NCBI RefSeq assembly: GCF_003719195.1
Contig: NZ_CP024996.1
Span: 2,914,001-2,978,000 of the forward strand
Reading direction: 5' to 3'
Source: Herbaspirillum rubrisubalbicans
Lineage (GTDB): Bacteria; Pseudomonadota; Gammaproteobacteria; Burkholderiales; Burkholderiaceae_D
DNA length: 64,000 nt
Of this stretch, positions 8,738-16,520 are shown piece after piece. How positions within the stretch are numbered: the first letter of the stretch is position 1; every line of letters begins with the position of its first letter. The notes beneath the pieces are model-generated. The model worked only from the letters and a program-made list of their open reading frames with translations, ran no database searches and was not told the origin of the DNA. The position numbers were made by a program, and so were the translations under genes.

Positions 8738-9364
8738 TCAGCCCTGTTGCGCACGGGTGCAACAGAACTGCCAGCAACGCAGGGCGCGCCGGGCGGCGGC
8801 CGATGATTCGCTCACTGGACGACGGCGAGCAGCGGGTAGCGCGTCATCGATGCGGGTTCGTTCGGACATATCCAGCAAACCGCGCAAGCGCGCCCACATC
8901 CCAGGAAAATCCTGCTCCAGCCGCCACGCCAATTCGGCCAGGCCGACCACGACAGCGTCTGCCTGTGCGCTATCCGTACTACCGATGTCGGGTACGCAGC
9001 GAGTCAACGGCTGGGCCAACGATACCCGCTGGCACCAGCTTTGCTGGTCCCGCGCCAGCGTACCCAGGACCGACTGCTGGCGGTCGCGGGCAGCGAACAG
9101 CCCACCGAACAGCCCGGCTCGACGGCGCAGTTCCTGCCCCTGCTGGCTGGCCGCGCTCTGCCAGCCCGGGTCGAACAGACGCGGCAGGTCAGGCGCTAGC
9201 GCGGCCTGCTCGCACCAGGCCCGATAGCTGTCACGCCGCGCCACGAGCGTATCGCTCATTCCCGGCAAGGCCGGAGTTTCGATGTATTGCCATGGTGCGA
9301 ACCACCAGTCGAGGAATGCCTGGCTCAGGATGAGCGGCTCGTGCTCAGAATGGAAGTTCTTCAC
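8738..9364 (-). CDS. hrpD: HrpD (SctK-like) T3SS accessory component
   Basis: A 208-residue cytosolic protein between hrcJ and hrpE, the usual place of hrpD (SctK). It starts with a Trp-rich segment (AFLDWWFAPWQYIETPALP) and ends in a basic Ala/Arg-rich tail. SctK proteins belong to the sorting platform under the basal body. The family diverges strongly, so the call relies on position, size and the tryptophan-rich N-terminus. It overlaps hrcJ by four bases. Confidence 0.75.
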   Translation of the reverse strand: MKNFHSEHEPLILSQAFLDWWFAPWQYIETPALPGMSDTLVARRDSYRAWCEQAALAPDLPRLFDPGWQSAASQQGQELRRRAGLFGGLFAARDRQQSVLGTLARDQQSWCQRVSLAQPLTRCVPDIGSTDSAQADAVVVGLAELAWRLEQDFPGMWARLRGLLDMSERTRIDDALPAARRRPVSESSAAARRALRCWQFCCTRAQQG

Positions 9365-10293
9365 GATTTGGCCTGGGCTGGCTTATTCGCCGCTGGGGCT
9401 GCGGTCGCGGCAGCGGGCGCAGATTCACTCGGATCGCCGGCTTTGGCCTTACGCATCGACAGACGGGCGATCATCAACATGAGCTTGGGGTTGCGCTGGA
9501 CATTCAGAACCAGTAGCCAGCCACCTGCCAGCAGGATCAGCAAGCCCAGCCCCAGCAAGGTAAAGCCGAGCGCTCTCACCGATGACACGGCCACCACGAA
9601 GGGCCCCAGCGTAGTCCATTCGATTCCCGCCGTGGGAACTTCACCCGGCATCATCACCACCGTTACCTTGGCCCGCCCCTCCTCGCCGCTCAGGCCGGGA
9701 ATACTGGAGGCCACGAGCTTGCGGATGCGCGGCATGACCATGTCCTCGTCCATCGGTGGTCGGTATTTGACGAACACTGCGGCAGATGACGGCTGAATCG
9801 GTTCACCCGGCGCAATGCGCTCCGGAAGTACCACATGCACGCGGGCAGAAATAACATGATCGAACTGCTGGAGTGTCGATTCCAGTTCCTCAGACAGCCC
9901 GTGGATATAGCGGATGCGCTCTTCCATGGGTGTGGAAATCATCCCTTGTTTCTTGAACACCTCTCCCAGGTTGGACAGGCTGCGGCGCGGCAGACCCGCT
10001 TCGTTCATCGTCTCGGTCGCGCGCGAAAGGTCATCCTCCTTGACGATCAGCGTGACCCCCTCTTTGTTCTTCTGCTTTTCGACGCTGATGCCCTTGCGGT
10101 TGAGCACCAGGACGATTTCATTGGCATCGCCATCGGATAGGCCCGCCTGCAGGTTGACCGAACGCGAGCAGGCTGACAGCAGGAGCAGCAGCACCAGAAT
10201 CGCCCCCACGCGCGAAAGGTGCGCCAGCAGCCGGGTGGAGCACCGTGAGCGCGGGCGTACGATCAATAGATTTTCCAGTGGTCGCAAGCTCAT
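9361..10293 (-). CDS. hrcJ: HrcJ (SctJ) inner-membrane ring lipoprotein
   Basis: A 310-residue YscJ/FliF family protein. A lipoprotein signal ends at LLSAC. Two ring-building domains follow, with LSDGDANEIVLVLNRKGI, GLSEELESTLQQFDHVISAR and VHVVLPERI. A C-terminal transmembrane helix (LGFTLLGLGLLILLAGGWLL) and a basic tail complete it. It forms the inner-membrane ring. I chose the start at 10293, four bases after the hrpB stop; an in-frame Met at 10323 would overlap hrpB. The lipobox supports either. Confidence 0.95.
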   Translation of the reverse strand: MSLRPLENLLIVRPRSRCSTRLLAHLSRVGAILVLLLLLSACSRSVNLQAGLSDGDANEIVLVLNRKGISVEKQKNKEGVTLIVKEDDLSRATETMNEAGLPRRSLSNLGEVFKKQGMISTPMEERIRYIHGLSEELESTLQQFDHVISARVHVVLPERIAPGEPIQPSSAAVFVKYRPPMDEDMVMPRIRKLVASSIPGLSGEEGRAKVTVVMMPGEVPTAGIEWTTLGPFVVAVSSVRALGFTLLGLGLLILLAGGWLLVLNVQRNPKLMLMIARLSMRKAKAGDPSESAPAAATAAPAANKPAQAKS

Positions 10294-10297
10294 GGAC

Positions 10298-10699
10298 TTA
10301 TTGCAACTTGGTGAGGGAATCAACCGAGGTGACTGCCTTGGATACCACCTTCGAGACGGTCTGCACCCGTAGCTGGAAATAGTTGAGTGCCATCATTGCC
10401 TTCATCAGTTGCATGGAGTCTCCAGTGCGGGTGGCTTGTTCCAGCAACTTGGAAACATACTGCTGATCTTGCTTGATCTCTGCCGCCAGATGCGTGGTGC
10501 GACCGACGATGACCGAGCCCAGCGAGGCGTTATCGGTCTTTAAGTGGACCGGATCGTTTTTCAGGTGGCGTTCCAGCGCAGCCCGGAATTCGCCGCTGTC
10601 GGCCGCATTGGCGGGCTGCAGATCCAGCGTCACGTTATTGTTCTTTCCCAACACCTCAAAGGAATAGCTGGCGCTGGCCGCTTCTGTCATCACACTCAT
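10298..10699 (-). CDS. hrpB: HrpB (SctI) inner rod protein
   Basis: A 133-residue protein. Its C-terminal amphipathic helix (MALNYFQLRVQTVSKVVSKA then TSVDSL) is typical of SctI/YscI/PrgJ rod subunits, which join the basal body to the needle or pilus. GGAGAGG lies seven bases before the ATG. It heads the unit hrpB-hrcJ-hrpD-hrpE, the same order as in P. syringae, and has a perfect hrp box upstream. Confidence 0.85.
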   Translation of the reverse strand: MSVMTEAASASYSFEVLGKNNNVTLDLQPANAADSGEFRAALERHLKNDPVHLKTDNASLGSVIVGRTTHLAAEIKQDQQYVSKLLEQATRTGDSMQLMKAMMALNYFQLRVQTVSKVVSKAVTSVDSLTKLQ

Positions 10700-10740
10700 G
10701 TTTTTACCTCTCCAGGAAATGGCAGATATTGAATCTCTCC

Positions 10741-10769
10741 TGAGTGGCCGCTACGTTAGTACCGGTTCC
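10741..10769 (-). promoter_or_regulatory. Perfect hrp box for hrpB-hrcJ-hrpD-hrpE
   Basis: Minus strand reads GGAACC-N16-CCACTCA, matching the HrpL consensus at every defined position. It lies about 42 bases upstream of the hrpB start and just after the end of the 197-residue reading frame. Confidence 0.85.
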
Positions 10770-10782
10770 GTTCCGTCGCGTC

Positions 10783-11376
10783 TCAGAAATCGGGAAGGAG
10801 ATCGCAATATTGCCCGGCGCAACCAAGGGGTGAAGAGGGATCACAGAACCCGGAGTGCAAGCAGCGTCGCTGCCGCTGGCTTGGCGACAGGGCCGCGCCG
10901 GGGGCGATCAGCGGCGGCGTGACGGCCCGAGGTGGATGCAAGCGTACCGAGACTTGCGCGTATTTCAGTGCAAGATGAGGGGCGCGATCACCGCTGCCGA
11001 CAATCACTTCTGCGCCTGCGGCGCGCTCGCTGCAGCCATTGGCGACGCCGACAGTGTCATCGCCAAGGCTTTCGTCTTCGCCCAGCAGCAGGTCGCCACG
11101 TCCGGCGCTGCCTCCCCCGGGCGCGACAGATGACGGCCCTGCCGCAGCAGAAGCATCACCGATGATCTCCATCTGGACGGTACAACTGAGGCTACTGACG
11201 CTGACGCTCTGCACCATCGGCGTCGAGGTGTCGGAGCCATTCTTCCCGGTAACGAGCGCCCGTGTGCTGGTATGGCTCAGCGTAGCCTTGACCATGCGTC
11301 GGGGCAGCCCTTCGCGGGCTGTGGCAGGTGTTGGCGGCTGCTCGGCACCACACAAGAATTCCGGCATTTTCATCAT
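10783..11376 (-). CDS. Hypothetical protein after hrcU (197 residues)
   Basis: The frame starts eight bases after the hrcU stop. In its first three quarters it has the GC-rich third positions of a real gene. The protein is low in hydrophobic segments, rich in Ser/Gly/Ala (ASAAAGPSSVAPGGGSAGRG), and has acidic stretches. I do not recognise it. In P. syringae the small regulators HrpV/HrpT lie elsewhere and look different. The C-terminal 50 residues have less gene-like codons and include several Cys. It could be a small secreted or regulatory protein, or a decayed gene. Confidence 0.45.
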   Translation of the reverse strand: MMKMPEFLCGAEQPPTPATAREGLPRRMVKATLSHTSTRALVTGKNGSDTSTPMVQSVSVSSLSCTVQMEIIGDASAAAGPSSVAPGGGSAGRGDLLLGEDESLGDDTVGVANGCSERAAGAEVIVGSGDRAPHLALKYAQVSVRLHPPRAVTPPLIAPGAALSPSQRQRRCLHSGFCDPSSPLGCAGQYCDLLPDF

Positions 11377-11384
11377 GCAGGTAC

Positions 11385-12485
11385 TCAGGATGAACCCGGC
11401 CGGATGCCTTGGCTCTCCAGCTCGACGTGGCGATCCGTCTGTTCACTGGCGACCAGTTCATGCACCACGGCATAGACATGGGCGACGGCTTCATAGCTTT
11501 CTCGCGGAATCAGCGCATCCTCGTCGCAATTAGCGTATAGATGGCGTGCCAACCAGACATGGCGGATGACCGGGATGCCGCACTCGCGCGCGCGCCGGAT
11601 CATTGCTCGTGCAGTCTCATTCTTGCCTTTGGCCAGCAGCTGCGGAACCATCTCCTGGGTGGCATCGTAGTATAGGGCCACGGCGAAGTGCGTCGGGTTG
11701 ACCACGACCGCATTGGCGTTGGCGGTCTTGGCCACCGGTGCCTCGTTGGCCCATTGACGCGCCAGGCGCTTGCGCTGTCCCTTGATGAGCGGATCGCCCT
11801 CGGACTCCTTGTGCTCGCGCTTGACCTCTTCCTTGTCCATCATCAGTTCCTTCTTGTGGAAGTATTTCTGGATAGCAAAGTCCACCAGGCCGATGCACAG
11901 GCAGACCACGATGATGACGTGGAAGATCGCGCGCAGAATGGTCAGAAAACCGTAATAGCTGTCCTTTGGATCACCGCTGGAGAGGGAAACAATATTGGCC
12001 AAGTTGCCGCGCACCAGCACATAGACGATCCAGCCGATCAACAAGGCCTTGCCCACGGTGGTCATCAGCTCCACCAGCTTCTTCTTGGAGATGATCTGCT
12101 TGAGACCGTTGACCGGATTGAGCTTGTCGAACTTGGGCGTAAGCGCCTCGGTCGCCACCAGCATTCCGAACTGGCCCCAGTGTGCGGCTACGCCGATGAC
12201 GATGCAGACCACGAAGCAAATGGCGATGACGATAGCCACGAAGATCCCGGCCGAACTGAGGATGGTCATGGCCACTGGTATGAAGTCCTGTCCCACGCCA
12301 TGGATACCGGCCTCCATCAGATTGGAAATCGCACCGCGCCAGAGCGATTCGGTCGCCATGGCCAGTTCGGCTACCACCACCAGCATCGCCAGACGCGCCA
12401 GGTCGCGACTGACGGCGATCTGGCCCTTCTTTCTGGCATCCTCGATCTTCTTGTGGGTGGGTTCTTCGTTCTTTTCTTCGCTCAT
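11385..12485 (-). CDS. hrcU: HrcU (SctU), export switch protein
   Basis: A 366-residue FlhB/YscU family protein. The start MSEEKNEEPTHKKIEDARKK is the family's conserved N-terminus; a longer frame upstream is spurious because it overlaps hrcT. Four transmembrane helices precede a cytosolic domain with the autocleavage site NPTH at about residues 263-266 (VVVNPTHFAVAL). Cleavage there switches substrates from pilus subunits to effectors. It overlaps hrcT by four bases and ends hrcQRSTU. Confidence 0.95.
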   Translation of the reverse strand: MSEEKNEEPTHKKIEDARKKGQIAVSRDLARLAMLVVVAELAMATESLWRGAISNLMEAGIHGVGQDFIPVAMTILSSAGIFVAIVIAICFVVCIVIGVAAHWGQFGMLVATEALTPKFDKLNPVNGLKQIISKKKLVELMTTVGKALLIGWIVYVLVRGNLANIVSLSSGDPKDSYYGFLTILRAIFHVIIVVCLCIGLVDFAIQKYFHKKELMMDKEEVKREHKESEGDPLIKGQRKRLARQWANEAPVAKTANANAVVVNPTHFAVALYYDATQEMVPQLLAKGKNETARAMIRRARECGIPVIRHVWLARHLYANCDEDALIPRESYEAVAHVYAVVHELVASEQTDRHVELESQGIRPGSS

Positions 12486-13276
12486 CGCTTCCCCGCATCC
12501 GTCAGGCTGGCCAGCAGGTCCAGCAAATGGGCAAAATCGCCGGTCACGTGATGCGAAAAAGTGGCCCAGTACATCAGCAGAATCAGCAGTCCGACCAAGC
12601 TCTTGATGGGTGCCGAGGCGAAGGAGACCTGTAGGTTGGAGGCGAATACACCAATGATGGCAAAGGCGAATTCGATCAGCATCAGGGGAATGATGACGGG
12701 CGCGCCATAGACTACGACGTACCACAGGAATTCGCCGAAACGCTTGACCAGCACTTCGAAATGCCCTGGTTCGAAAGGCGGTAGCAAAGTGTAGGCGGGC
12801 CAAAGTGCATAACTTTCCAGCAGGATGCGCGCCAGCGCCGAAAACAGCCCTGCCTGCACCATCACAAGCACCACCGCCTGCAGCAACATGGCACCGATGG
12901 CACTGGCATCACGATCGACACTGGCGTTGTTGGCCTGGATCTGGATGGGTGAGCGCTGCATATCGAAGATCGAGCCGATGGATTGCGTGACCCACAGCGG
13001 CAAGGCCATCAAGACGCCGAAGAGCAGACCGATCATCGCTTCCTTGAAGGCCAACATGGCCGAGAGCAGGAAGTCGGGAACTCGGTCCTGGACGAACAGG
13101 AAGGTGGGTACTGCGGCCGGCAGCGCGATGGCCATGGCGGTCGCATTCTTGACCATCCCGGTCAGCACGTTGAGGCCAAAACCTGGCAGGATCACCAGGC
13201 ACACCAGCACGCGCGGCGTGACGATGGCGATGGTCACCATCAGCGAATGCAGGTCGATCAGCGTAGAGGATTGCAT
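12482..13276 (-). CDS. hrcT: HrcT (SctT) export gate protein
   Basis: A 264-residue very hydrophobic protein of the FliR/SpaR/YscT family with about six membrane helices (VTPRVLVCLVILPGFGLNVL near the start, FEVLVKRFGEFLWYVVVYGA later). With HrcR and HrcS it builds the export gate in the inner membrane. It starts 13 bases after hrcS and overlaps hrcU. Confidence 0.95.
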   Translation of the reverse strand: MQSSTLIDLHSLMVTIAIVTPRVLVCLVILPGFGLNVLTGMVKNATAMAIALPAAVPTFLFVQDRVPDFLLSAMLAFKEAMIGLLFGVLMALPLWVTQSIGSIFDMQRSPIQIQANNASVDRDASAIGAMLLQAVVLVMVQAGLFSALARILLESYALWPAYTLLPPFEPGHFEVLVKRFGEFLWYVVVYGAPVIIPLMLIEFAFAIIGVFASNLQVSFASAPIKSLVGLLILLMYWATFSHHVTGDFAHLLDLLASLTDAGKR

Positions 13277-13289
13277 GGGCGCTGCGGCC

Positions 13290-13553
13290 TCAGCGGCCGA
13301 TGTCGGGGACCATGGTCATGGCCATGTCCGCCAGCCGCAGCAATTCCACACCGATCCAGCGCCCCATGGTCGCCAGCGTGACGGCTACAGCCATCAGCTT
13401 GACCACATAGGGCAACGTCTGGTCCTGGATCTGGGTGACAGCCTGGATCAGAGAGACTACCACCCCGCACAGGGTGGCAATGACCAGCGGTGGCGCCGAC
13501 ATCATCACCGCCATCCACAGGCCTTGCTGGAAAAAATTGAGCGTATCAGCCAT
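13290..13553 (-). CDS. hrcS: HrcS (SctS) export gate protein
   Basis: An 87-residue FliQ/YscS family protein with two membrane helices (LVIATLCGVVVSLIQAVTQI and VVKLMAVAVTLATMGRWIG) and the conserved QIQDQTL loop. I chose MADTLNFFQQ; a longer in-frame start would overlap hrcR and adds non-conserved residues. Confidence 0.95.
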   Translation of the reverse strand: MADTLNFFQQGLWMAVMMSAPPLVIATLCGVVVSLIQAVTQIQDQTLPYVVKLMAVAVTLATMGRWIGVELLRLADMAMTMVPDIGR

Positions 13554-13594
13554 GTTCGCTTTCTCTTGAAATTCTGTCGACCCGGTCCGCCATG

Positions 13595-14254
13595 TCAGAC
13601 ATAGGACAGCGCGAGCGCATTGAGCAACTTGCCCCATCCGGCCACCAGCGTGAAGAGCAGCAGCTTGAGGGGGATGGTGATGGTCTGCGGACTTACCTGC
13701 TGCATGCCCAGCGCCATCAACAGATTCGAGATCAATAAGTCGATGATCACAAACGGGATGTAGATCAGGAAGCCGATCTCGTAGCCGGCCTGCAATTCCG
13801 ACACCACGAAAGCGGGTATCAGGACCAACGCATCACTGGGTCGCGCCTCCTTGGCAACGTCCTTGGGCCAGAGTTTCCTGGCCGATGCCAGGAATAGCTC
13901 GCGCTGCTCCGGCCGGCTTACCTTCATCATGAATTTGCGCAAAGGCTCGAAGGATTCCTGAGCCTTGACCAGTAGCGGCGTGGTCCGCGAACTGACCTGC
14001 GAACTATCCATCTGCAATGCGTGAACTCCGATTTCCTGTACCGTTGGCGCCATGATGAACACACTGAGCGCCAGCGAAATCCCATAGATGGCCAGTGTCG
14101 GCGGAACCTGCTGCACACCGATAGCGTTGCGCAGCACCAGCAGCACCAGCGATATCTTCAGGAACGAAGTCGTCGTCACCACCAGCAGCGGGATCAGTGC
14201 CAGCAGGGCCAGCAGGATTGAAAACGAGACGACATCGAACTGATTGTTCAGCAT
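13595..14254 (-). CDS. hrcR: HrcR (SctR) export gate protein
   Basis: A 219-residue FliP/YscR family protein. It has ALIPLLVVTTTSFLKISLVL near the start, the central cytosolic region with PSDALVLIPAFVVSELQAGY, and IGFLIYIPFVIIDLLISNLL, all highly conserved. It is the core of the export gate. Its start overlaps the hrcQ stop by seven bases. Confidence 0.97.
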   Translation of the reverse strand: MLNNQFDVVSFSILLALLALIPLLVVTTTSFLKISLVLLVLRNAIGVQQVPPTLAIYGISLALSVFIMAPTVQEIGVHALQMDSSQVSSRTTPLLVKAQESFEPLRKFMMKVSRPEQRELFLASARKLWPKDVAKEARPSDALVLIPAFVVSELQAGYEIGFLIYIPFVIIDLLISNLLMALGMQQVSPQTITIPLKLLLFTLVAGWGKLLNALALSYV

Positions 14255-15345
14255 GTCCCCCCCCAGTGGACGATACGGATGCCTAGAGCGCCCTCGACAT
14301 CTACCACCTCACCTTGTCCAACCCGTCGTCCCGCGCAAAAGATACCGATGTTGCCAGGATGGCCCGACTGCAGTGCAAGAATCGATTGCGGCGCCAGACT
14401 GCGCAGCGTTCCCAGTGGCAAGGCAATGCGTCCAAGTTCAAAGACCAAGGTCAGCGACAACTCTTCCAGCGGAGCTGACGCATCGTCGTGCTGGCCGCGT
14501 CCCCCTGCTGGCGAATCCGGCGCTGCGCCGAGGTCGAGATCCTCTACTGATTCCATATCCAAGCCTGACTCCGATGAGATGAGTTGCAGTTGCCCGGGTG
14601 CTATATAGCGCACACGCCAGTTGCGCCCGGCCAGATTGAGCCTGCCCATACCACTGCGCTCGAAGGCCGGACGGGAGGGCAAGATGATGTCCCCCGCCGC
14701 CAGTGAGGCGCAGGCCGACTCGCCCAGTCGATGCCATCCGAGCACGACCGGTTGACACCAGGGGATCTCAAGAAAGTCGTCTTCTGGCGCTCGCAGCGCG
14801 GTGACCTCACACTCCTCCAGCAAGCGCAGCCAGGTCTGTGGAGTCGCGTGAAAGCTGCCCAGCATCAAATGACCGTCTTGATGCAGGCTGAACTCCAGAG
14901 CGCAAGTCTGCGGCTCGCTGGTGATCGGTGCACGCCTGATCTGTGATGTTCGGCACAGCGGGGTACCCTGCAGCTTGGCTGCCACGGCAGCGGTAAGCCA
15001 GTCCGGGCAGTCCTGGCCCGACGCATCGGCCAGCGCGGCCGTCAGATCGATGCCGGTCAACACGCGCAGCCAGCGTGCGCCATCGTCGAGCCTTACGGAA
15101 CCGGCTGCGCCCGACAGCAGAAGCGCGGCGTTTGCTGCTTGCGTTCCCGGGCTCGCCGGAGCCAGGCGCAGTGTTAGCTCGGCCTGCTGGGGCGGCAGCA
15201 CCATGCGCAGCCCACGTCCGACCTTGCGCGTCAATGCCGCCAGGCTGGCAGATACCTTGGGCGCACGGTGCAGGAGAGGATTCGCGCTCAACGGTGAGGA
15301 CCCGAGGTCCTGCTCCGTCAGATCGCCGGCAACGATATCGGTCAT
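14248..15345 (-). CDS. hrcQ: HrcQ (SctQ), single-gene C-ring/sorting platform protein
   Basis: A 365-residue protein ending in a SpoA domain (LTLVFELGRIALPLGTLRSL; LGIRIVHWG). In P. syringae this protein is split into hrcQa and hrcQb; here it is one frame. I chose MTDIVAGDLT at 15345 because upstream codons overlap hrpP. An internal ATG at 14556 (MESVEDLDLG) with GGAG about 12 bases upstream could give a separate ~102-residue SpoA fragment, as known for several SctQ proteins; this is inference. Confidence 0.9.
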   Translation of the reverse strand: MTDIVAGDLTEQDLGSSPLSANPLLHRAPKVSASLAALTRKVGRGLRMVLPPQQAELTLRLAPASPGTQAANAALLLSGAAGSVRLDDGARWLRVLTGIDLTAALADASGQDCPDWLTAAVAAKLQGTPLCRTSQIRRAPITSEPQTCALEFSLHQDGHLMLGSFHATPQTWLRLLEECEVTALRAPEDDFLEIPWCQPVVLGWHRLGESACASLAAGDIILPSRPAFERSGMGRLNLAGRNWRVRYIAPGQLQLISSESGLDMESVEDLDLGAAPDSPAGGRGQHDDASAPLEELSLTLVFELGRIALPLGTLRSLAPQSILALQSGHPGNIGIFCAGRRVGQGEVVDVEGALGIRIVHWGGTC

Positions 15346-15403
15346 GAATGGGCATCCTGCTGCATGGTTGATCGTGGGCGCATGGGGACCAGGTAGCAGC
15401 CGG

Positions 15404-16012
15404 CTAGAGCACCGCCAGTCGCACGCTTCTGCCCATACGTCGCGCCAGCCCCTTTTCCAGTTCCATTCTTTTGCCGAGCAGGGTCTCGCGCAACCGGTCA
15501 CTTCCGGCCGCCAGCAGGAACGAGGCCAGGGAATCCCGCAGGTCGGTCAGCACGGCCAGGGTCTCGCCGTTGGGCAGCATGACCTCGAAGACACCACTAT
15601 GGGCCTGCACGGGCAGCAGATCCAGCAAGGCCTCGGTATCGAAATTCAGTGTCGCATCGGCGCTGCCCAGCCTGTCCTCGGGCTGGCTTTCGCCCTCCCC
15701 GGAGTGCCCTTGTTCTCGACCATCGAGCAGCACGAGGCAGCCTTCCATGCGAGTTGCATCGCTGGGATTCGCAGGCACCCGTTCGCTGCTGCTCGAGATG
15801 GAGGATCGCTCCTGGGCCACACGTCTAGGAGCCGCTGCAGTACGTGCACGCGCATTCATCTGAGGGCTTGTCTGACTATGGGATGGAGCCGCCGGCGGCA
15901 TGGGCGGCAAGTGCGCAGTGAATGGCGGTACGCGTTTGGCGGGTGGCCGCCGCACAGGCATGGTCTCGCCGTAGAAGGTGTCCACGAGCGAGGAGATAGG
16001 TTGAGGTGGCAT
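15404..16012 (-). CDS. hrpP: HrpP (SctP), substrate-switch/length-control protein
   Basis: A 202-residue protein. The N-terminal half is Pro-rich (VDTFYGETMPVRRPPAKRVP, then PPMPPAAP), and the C-terminal half has a compact domain (VFEVMLPNGETLAVLTDLRD) that fits the T3S4 substrate-switch domain. It likely controls pilus length or substrate order through HrcU. It starts three bases after the stop of the full-length hrpO frame, which supports the idea that the hrpO extension is translated. Confidence 0.8.
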   Translation of the reverse strand: MPPQPISSLVDTFYGETMPVRRPPAKRVPPFTAHLPPMPPAAPSHSQTSPQMNARARTAAAPRRVAQERSSISSSSERVPANPSDATRMEGCLVLLDGREQGHSGEGESQPEDRLGSADATLNFDTEALLDLLPVQAHSGVFEVMLPNGETLAVLTDLRDSLASFLLAAGSDRLRETLLGKRMELEKGLARRMGRSVRLAVL

Positions 16013-16015
16013 CGT

Positions 16016-16123
16016 TCATTGCTCCATGATCTGTTCCTGAGCACGCATCTGATCGCGCAACACGCTCAGTTTTTCTTGCTGCCGGTTAGCTTCCAGCACT
16101 TTGCGTCGGGCCTCAAAAAAAAA
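16016..16123 (-). other. hrpO: Out-of-frame C-terminal extension of hrpO behind a nine-T run
   Basis: The hrpO frame ends in G-TTTTTTTTT-GA (T9, 16115-16123). With one T fewer, translation continues in the next frame for about 32 residues (EARRKVLEANRQQEKLSVLR, then DQMRAQEQIMEQ) and stops at 16016-16018, three bases before the hrpP ATG. The extension is a charged heptad-like helix, just what the C-terminus of an HrpO/YscO protein should be, so total length would be about 167 instead of 135. It is either a homopolymer sequencing error, a mutation, or slippage. Confidence 0.75.
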
Positions 16124-16520
16124 CCGCACGCGCCTGACGGCAGCGCTCGACCCATTCCTGACATCGTAGATACTGTTGAGCGCTTTCAGCTTGCATACGC
16201 TTGTAGAGCGCCTTGGCCCGATTGAATTGACCGGTCGTTAGCGTCATCTGCATGAACTCGCGGCGTGACTGCTGCCATTGCTCCTGCGTGCGGGCAAGCA
16301 TGTCGCGCCAGAGTTGCCGGGCCTGCTGCAATTGGTTGCGTGACGCGCGCCAGGCTTGGCGGGCTTCGTTGCGTTCGCGCTCCAGACGTCCCAGACGTTG
16401 CTTGCGCACATGGAGCAACTGATCGAGCCGACGGTCCTCGCGCTTGCGTTCGGGGACATCAATGACCTCGCGGCGGGGGCGGCGCCCCATCCCACCCGCC
16501 GACTGCTGTCCGATCGTCAT
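16113..16520 (-). CDS. hrpO: HrpO (SctO) T3SS stalk protein, truncated in frame
   Basis: 135 residues as read. A long charged helical hairpin (RLDQLLHVRKQRLGRLERER, then QLQQARQLWRDMLARTQEQW) is typical of SctO/YscO/FliJ. These proteins sit in the centre of the HrcN ATPase hexamer and contact the HrcV gate. The frame ends early with VFF at a nine-T run, and the missing C-terminal helix is present in the next frame. The start overlaps the hrcN stop by four bases. Confidence 0.85.
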   Translation of the reverse strand: MTIGQQSAGGMGRRPRREVIDVPERKREDRRLDQLLHVRKQRLGRLERERNEARQAWRASRNQLQQARQLWRDMLARTQEQWQQSRREFMQMTLTTGQFNRAKALYKRMQAESAQQYLRCQEWVERCRQARAVFF

